A DNA stretch of 64,000 nucleotides from Gorsachius magnificus (taxonomy: Eukaryota > Chordata > Aves > Pelecaniformes > Ardeidae). Under the pieces are notes generated by a model. That model had not been told where the DNA came from and searched no databases. It was given only the letters and a program-made list of their open reading frames with translations. The DNA lies in NCBI GenBank assembly GCA_034008185.1, contig CM067083.1:118008837-118072836 (forward strand), given 5' to 3'. The position numbers and the translations under genes were made by a program. This document shows positions 63,666 through 64,000 of this stretch, piece after piece (the stretch's first letter is position 1; each line of letters starts with the position of its first letter).

Positions 63666-64000
63666 CTTTCAAGCTTGAGATGAAAAGTCTGATGCTATGG
63701 CCCCTAGTCCTGCTTTGGAAAAATGTCATCTAAACTATAATTCCACTCTGGTCCTTGAGAAGAAAGGTTTCTATGTTATTTCCTTGTGGTTCTTAATCTC
63801 AGCCACATCCATCAAGGAGCTTGTATAAAAGAGGCTCTTCCATGAAGGCTTCTAAAAGCTGATCAGAAAATAGATGACAAAACTCTCTTTCCTTGAAACT
63901 ATTCTATTACTGACCTTCCAGTTCTGCTGTTCTTGATATTGCTTTTTTCTGCTTGTTCCCTGTAAAAGTAAATGGTTTGAGTTTTCTCTTCAGTGAGACA

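Larger units (their letters stand above)
60081..64000 (+). other. MFSD2B: MFSD2B intron 5 (to right edge)
   Basis: About 3.9 kb after the exon 5 donor. I searched for the next conserved exon (expected to begin with the rest of Arg, then MTVE) and did not find it, so the intron continues past the window. It contains T runs at about 60,463-60,483 and 61,785-61,802 and two probable ancient repeat remnants. Confidence 0.6.

Noticed and set aside
1..64000. Bacterial-type systems, CRISPR arrays, rRNA, tRNA or intact retroviral genes
   Set aside because: Nothing of the kind was seen; the sequence is ordinary avian nuclear DNA, and the only retroviral traces are LTR fragments.

Overview
This is vertebrate nuclear DNA, almost certainly from a bird. 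The genes have introns with clean GT/AG junctions. The background is AT-rich with three sharp CpG islands. The commonest interspersed repeats are 3' fragments of CR1, the dominant avian LINE, with the typical attctgtg-type tails. A fragment of an ERVL-type LTR that I know from non-galliform birds sits near 59 kb, so a neoavian species is more likely than a chicken relative (inference).

Three genes are recognisable, in the order and orientation known from the human 2p23 interval. (1) ATAD2B, an AAA+ ATPase and bromodomain chromatin protein, lies on the minus strand. Only its first coding exon, at about 13.9 kb in the first CpG island, is visible, and the leftmost 13.8 kb looks like its first intron. 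(2) UBXN2A, a p97/VCP cofactor, lies on the plus strand. All six coding exons can be joined into a complete 293-residue reading frame from 26,213 to 40,612, with a SEP domain followed by a UBX domain. Its 5' non-coding exon must lie in the island at 14 kb or in the one at 22-23 kb; both end in a consensus donor. (3) MFSD2B, an MFS transporter that exports sphingosine-1-phosphate from erythroid cells, lies on the plus strand. It starts in the third island at 44 kb, and exons 1-5 (179 codons plus one base) are present. The gene runs off the right edge.

Layout: 1-13,857 ATAD2B intron 1 with one CR1; 13,298-14,920 CpG island with the ATAD2B 5' end; 14,920-21,690 repeat-poor spacer; about 21,697-22,090 LTR-like element; 22,230-23,420 CpG island; 26.2-40.6 kb UBXN2A with CR1 insertions in introns; 40.6-43.9 kb 3'UTR and spacer; 43.9-45.0 kb CpG island with MFSD2B exon 1; 45-64 kb MFSD2B introns with CR1, LTR and ancient repeat fragments.

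The three proteins do not form a pathway; the window is a conserved syntenic block of housekeeping and erythroid genes. I found no previously undescribed system. The points most worth checking are the missing ATAD2B start codon in a homopolymer-rich stretch, the two competing UBXN2A promoters, the UBXN2A C-terminal extension, the proposed MFSD2B exon 1, and a nested palindrome at 1.43 kb.
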